DNA of 21,001 nucleotides from Silene noctiflora (lineage: Eukaryota > Streptophyta > Magnoliopsida > Caryophyllales > Caryophyllaceae). Positions 20,773-21,001 of the stretch are shown here, one piece after another. Where the stretch lies: the NCBI GenBank assembly GCA_009801015.1, contig VHZZ01012249.1, positions 9,802-30,802 on the forward strand, given 5' to 3'. The notes beneath the pieces were generated by a model. It saw nothing but the letters and a program-made list of their open reading frames with translations. It had not been told where the DNA came from and ran no database searches. The translations under genes and the position numbers were made by a program. The number at the start of each line of letters is the position of its first letter. Position 1 is the first letter of the stretch.

Positions 20773-21001
20773 TGTCGCGAGTCTCCAAATTAAAATTTTT
20801 ATCCACTACAAACCTAACTATTAGCAAGGGTAAGTAGGGGTCGATCCCACAAGGAAGGTATATTATCAATTTAAAATGTGCAAATGTAGAGTAACAAGAT
20901 GTGGTTTTTGATATGATAATTGGTCTAATAACTAAAGCAATAAAACAATGTAAAATGATATAAGCAAAAAAATATAATAAAAGGCTCTTGGACCAAGTAA
21001 T
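20773..21001 (+). repeat. Start of a further unidentified, possibly LTR-type repeat
   Basis: TGTCGCGAGTCTCC opens a segment without coding potential that includes GGGTAAGTAGGGGTCGATCCCAC (20828-20850), a phrase I associate with dispersed plant LTR sequence. It starts with TG right where the LINE ends. It runs off the window, so its identity cannot be settled. Confidence 0.35.

Overview
This window is a flowering-plant nuclear repeat graveyard with no intact host gene. Plant origin rests on Tekay-, Athila- and Tat/Ogre-type Ty3/gypsy parts, a plant L1-type LINE with a zf-RVT tail, and plant tRNA primer-binding sites. Dense ACTCGACCGAGT-type palindromes and the Tat LTR style remind me of Caryophyllales, perhaps Caryophyllaceae (Silene-like). 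That assignment is from memory and only moderately secure. Five N bases show the source sequence is not fully polished.

Layout. (1) 1-3720: a decayed, truncated Ty3/gypsy element (Tekay-like chromovirus) on the + strand: leader with a palindrome cluster, gag, protease, RT and RNase H, cut off before integrase. (2) 3721-4032: a compound trinucleotide microsatellite that bridges it to the next element. (3) 4033-12149: an Athila-type element with a 5'-truncated left LTR, a tRNA-Asp-type PBS, gag and protease remnants, an acidic reading frame where RT should start, a long non-coding 3' region, a PPT and a full-length right LTR. No RT, RNase H or integrase is visible, so it looks non-autonomous. 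(4) 12150-14177: a plant RNase H-like (RVT_3) pseudogene on the + strand, split by a 1.3-kb solo LTR (12381-13707, probably minus strand) that carries a second palindrome cluster. (5) 14439-16900: a Tat/Ogre-type LTR with a TATA box and repeated dyads, followed by its PBS. (6) 16925 to about 20772: a 5'-truncated L1-type LINE on the minus strand (end of ORF1, endonuclease, RT, zf-RVT, poly(A)), inserted about 25 bp past that PBS. (7) 20773-21001: the start of a further unidentified repeat.

The parts do not form a working pathway. They record layered insertion and decay: the Athila-type element abuts the RVT_3 remnant just before its RN-x-x-VF motif, the solo LTR splits the same remnant, and the LINE sits in the Tat leader. 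All coding remnants carry stops and frameshifts, and many stops are what C-to-T change at CAA, CAG, CGA or TGG codons would give. I found no new functional system. The items most worth a second look are the gag-protease-only Athila-type element, the palindrome clusters shared by two gypsy sequences, the microsatellite-bridged junction and the doubly interrupted RNase H pseudogene.
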